Below are positions 62,613 through 64,000 of a DNA stretch of 64,000 bases, piece by piece (the stretch's first letter is position 1; every line of letters begins with the position of its first letter). The notes under the pieces were generated by a model that was given only the letters and a program-made list of their open reading frames with translations, did not search any database and was not told the DNA's origin. Origin of the DNA: Taudactylus pleione (Eukaryota > Chordata > Amphibia > Anura > Myobatrachidae); NCBI GenBank assembly GCA_031769625.1, contig JAUIMM010000135.1, forward strand, positions 9,599,501 through 9,663,500. Reading direction: 5' to 3'. The position numbers and the translations under genes are program-made.

Positions 62613-64000
62613 GCATTCTAACATCCATTCTAACATTCTAATATACATTCTAACATCCATTATAACATCAAAACATCCATTTTAACAATCTAATATATAT
62701 TATAACATCCATTATAATATTCTAACATCCATTATAATATTCTAATATACATTCTAACATCCATTATAACATTCTAAAATACACTATAACATTCTAATAT
62801 ACATTCTAACATGCATTCTAACATACATTATAACATTCTAATATACATTATAACATCCATTATAACATTATAACATCCATTCTAACATTATAATATACAT
62901 TAAAACATTCTAATATACATTATAACATCCATTATAACTTTCTAACATACATTATAACATTCTAATATACATTCTAACATCCATTATATCATTCTAACAT
63001 CCATAATAACATTCTAGCATACATTCTAACATTCTAATATACATTGTAACATCCTTTATAACATTCTAATAGGCATTCTAACATTCTAATATACATTCTA
63101 ACATCCATTATAACATTCTTACATACATTATAACATTCTAAAATACATTCTAACATCCATTATATCATTCTAACATCCATAATAACATTCTAACATAGAT
63201 TCTAACAATCTAATATACATTCTAACATCCATAATAACATTTTAACACACATTCTAACATTCTAATATACTTTCTAACATCCATTATAACATTTAAATAT
63301 ACATTATAACATCCATTATAACATTCTAATATACATTATAACATTCTAATATACATTCTAACATCCATTATAACATTCTAACATACATTGTAACATTCTA
63401 ATATACATTGTAACATCCATTATAACATTCTAACATACATTATATCATTCTAATATACATTCTAACATCCATTATAACATTCTAACATACATTACAACAA
63501 TCTAATATACATTATAACATCCATTATAACATGCTAACATACATTATAACATTCTAACATACATTCTAACATTCTAATATACATTCTAACATCCATTATA
63601 ACATTCTAACATCCATTATAATATTCTATAATACATTCTAACATCCATTATAACATTCTAAAATACACTATAATATTCTTATATACATTCTAACATCCAT
63701 TATAACATTATAACATCCATTCTAACATTCTAATATACATTCTAACATTCATTATAACATTCTAACATCCATTTTAACATTCTAATATATATTATAACAT
63801 CCATTATAATATTCTAACATCCATTACAACATTCTAACATCCATTATAATATTCTAATATACATTCTAACATCCATTATATCATTCTAAAATACACTATA
63901 ACATTCTAATATACATTCTAACCTGCATTCTAACATACATTATAACATTCTAACATACATTATAACAATTTAATATACATTCTAACATCCATTATATCAT
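62613..64000. repeat. Dispersed copy of 58,192-59,579, cut by the window edge
   Basis: This matches 58,192-59,579 with at least three substitutions: CTAGCATAC near 63,017, CTTACATAC near 63,119 and TAATATTCTT near 63,674. It is separated from its partner by about 3 kb of other HOR sequence, so it is a direct but non-adjacent copy, or the end of a 4.4-kb HOR whose middle has diverged. Confidence 0.85.

Larger units (their letters stand above)
1..64000. repeat. 52-bp G-poor satellite array filling the whole window
   Basis: Every stretch of the window is made of degenerate copies of one 52-bp unit. The unit has five modules: ATTCTAACATAC (12), ATTATAAC (8), ATTCTAATATAC (12), ATTCTAACATCC (12) and ATTATAAC (8). 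Around 1,200 units fit in 64 kb. G is absent from the consensus on the + strand and appears only in variant words such as ATGC, TAGT, TAGATT and TGTAAC. All units have the same orientation. There is no coding potential: TAA recurs in all + frames, TAA and TAG recur in all - frames, and 52 bp rotates the frame each unit. I found no tRNA, rRNA, telomeric repeat or transposon end in any part, so all stretches between the other entries hold only this satellite. A nuclear eukaryotic heterochromatic location is an inference from length and HOR structure. Confidence 0.98.

Noticed and set aside
1..64000. Protein-coding genes or a repetitive-protein gene
   Set aside because: TAA on + and TAA/TAG on - occur in all frames, and the 52-bp period rotates the frame, so no frame stays open for more than a few units.
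1..64000. CRISPR array
   Set aside because: The sequence between any two repeats is more of the same repeat, with no unique spacers, no leader and no cas genes.
1..64000. Telomeric or interstitial telomeric repeat
   Set aside because: No TTAGGG, TTTAGGG, TTAGG or similar runs. The strand is almost G-free in one direction, but its C's are isolated (at most CC), not in CCC tracts.
1..64000. CENP-B box
   Set aside because: The mammalian box needs CpG- and G-rich core bases (TTCG...CGGGA), and nothing close exists in this G-poor sequence. This does not exclude a centromeric location.
1..64000. Transposon or LTR element insertion
   Set aside because: No stretch departs from the 52-mer pattern, and no terminal inverted repeats, long terminal repeats or target-site duplications around foreign sequence are visible.
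1..64000. TATA boxes, terminators or origin sequences
   Set aside because: TTATAA and TATA-like words occur in every unit by composition, so no single one stands out as a regulatory site.
1..64000. Bacterial, phage or organellar origin
   Set aside because: A 64-kb gene-free satellite with kilobase-scale HORs does not fit compact prokaryotic or organelle genomes that I know. The taxon itself remains undetermined.

Overview
The whole window is one uninterrupted tandem satellite array. I see no gene, no RNA gene and no recognisable transposon on either strand. The basic repeat is 52 bp, built from five modules of 12, 8, 12, 12 and 8 bp: ATTCTAACATAC, ATTATAAC, ATTCTAATATAC, ATTCTAACATCC, ATTATAAC. 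All of these fall into a 4-bp register, thirteen tetramers per unit. The consensus has no G at all on the + strand and about one fifth C, so the array is extremely strand-asymmetric. All units point the same way for 64 kb. Stop codons (TAA on +; TAA and TAG on -) occur in every module, and 52 is not a multiple of 3, so every frame closes within a few units.

An array this long, with nested higher-order repeats (HORs), points to a nuclear eukaryotic chromosome: centromeric, pericentromeric, subtelomeric or other heterochromatin. I do not recognise the satellite and cannot name the organism. Neither edge of the array is inside the window.

Layout by repeat landmarks: (A) 1-8,100, HORs of about 1.6 and 2.25 kb with a nested 436-bp duplication. 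(B) 8,300-16,580, HORs of 3,308 and 2,788 bp containing 584/604-bp and 288-bp sub-duplications. (C) 16,567-31,711, a 15,145-bp segment holding the tail of B, a 3,528-bp HOR (19.4-25.8 kb) and a 2.64-2.69-kb HOR (26.3-31.7 kb). (D) 31,712-46,856, an almost perfect direct tandem copy of C. (E) 46,857-64,000, which continues the 2.64-kb HOR as if the 15-kb copy had been inserted into it. In E the HOR spacing varies widely (1,093 to 2,517 bp), and there are recent local duplications of 260 bp, 1,093 bp and 1.4 kb.

The pattern is what repeated unequal exchange or replication slippage between near-identical units would produce, from 8-20 bp module changes up to a 15-kb segment. The most notable observations are the 15,145-bp tandem duplication with a 15-bp shared junction, the 64-kb G-free strand, and the 4-bp register that most measured repeat lengths obey. 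All coordinates of repeat copies were obtained by matching rare variant words by eye; boundaries without an exact junction are approximate.
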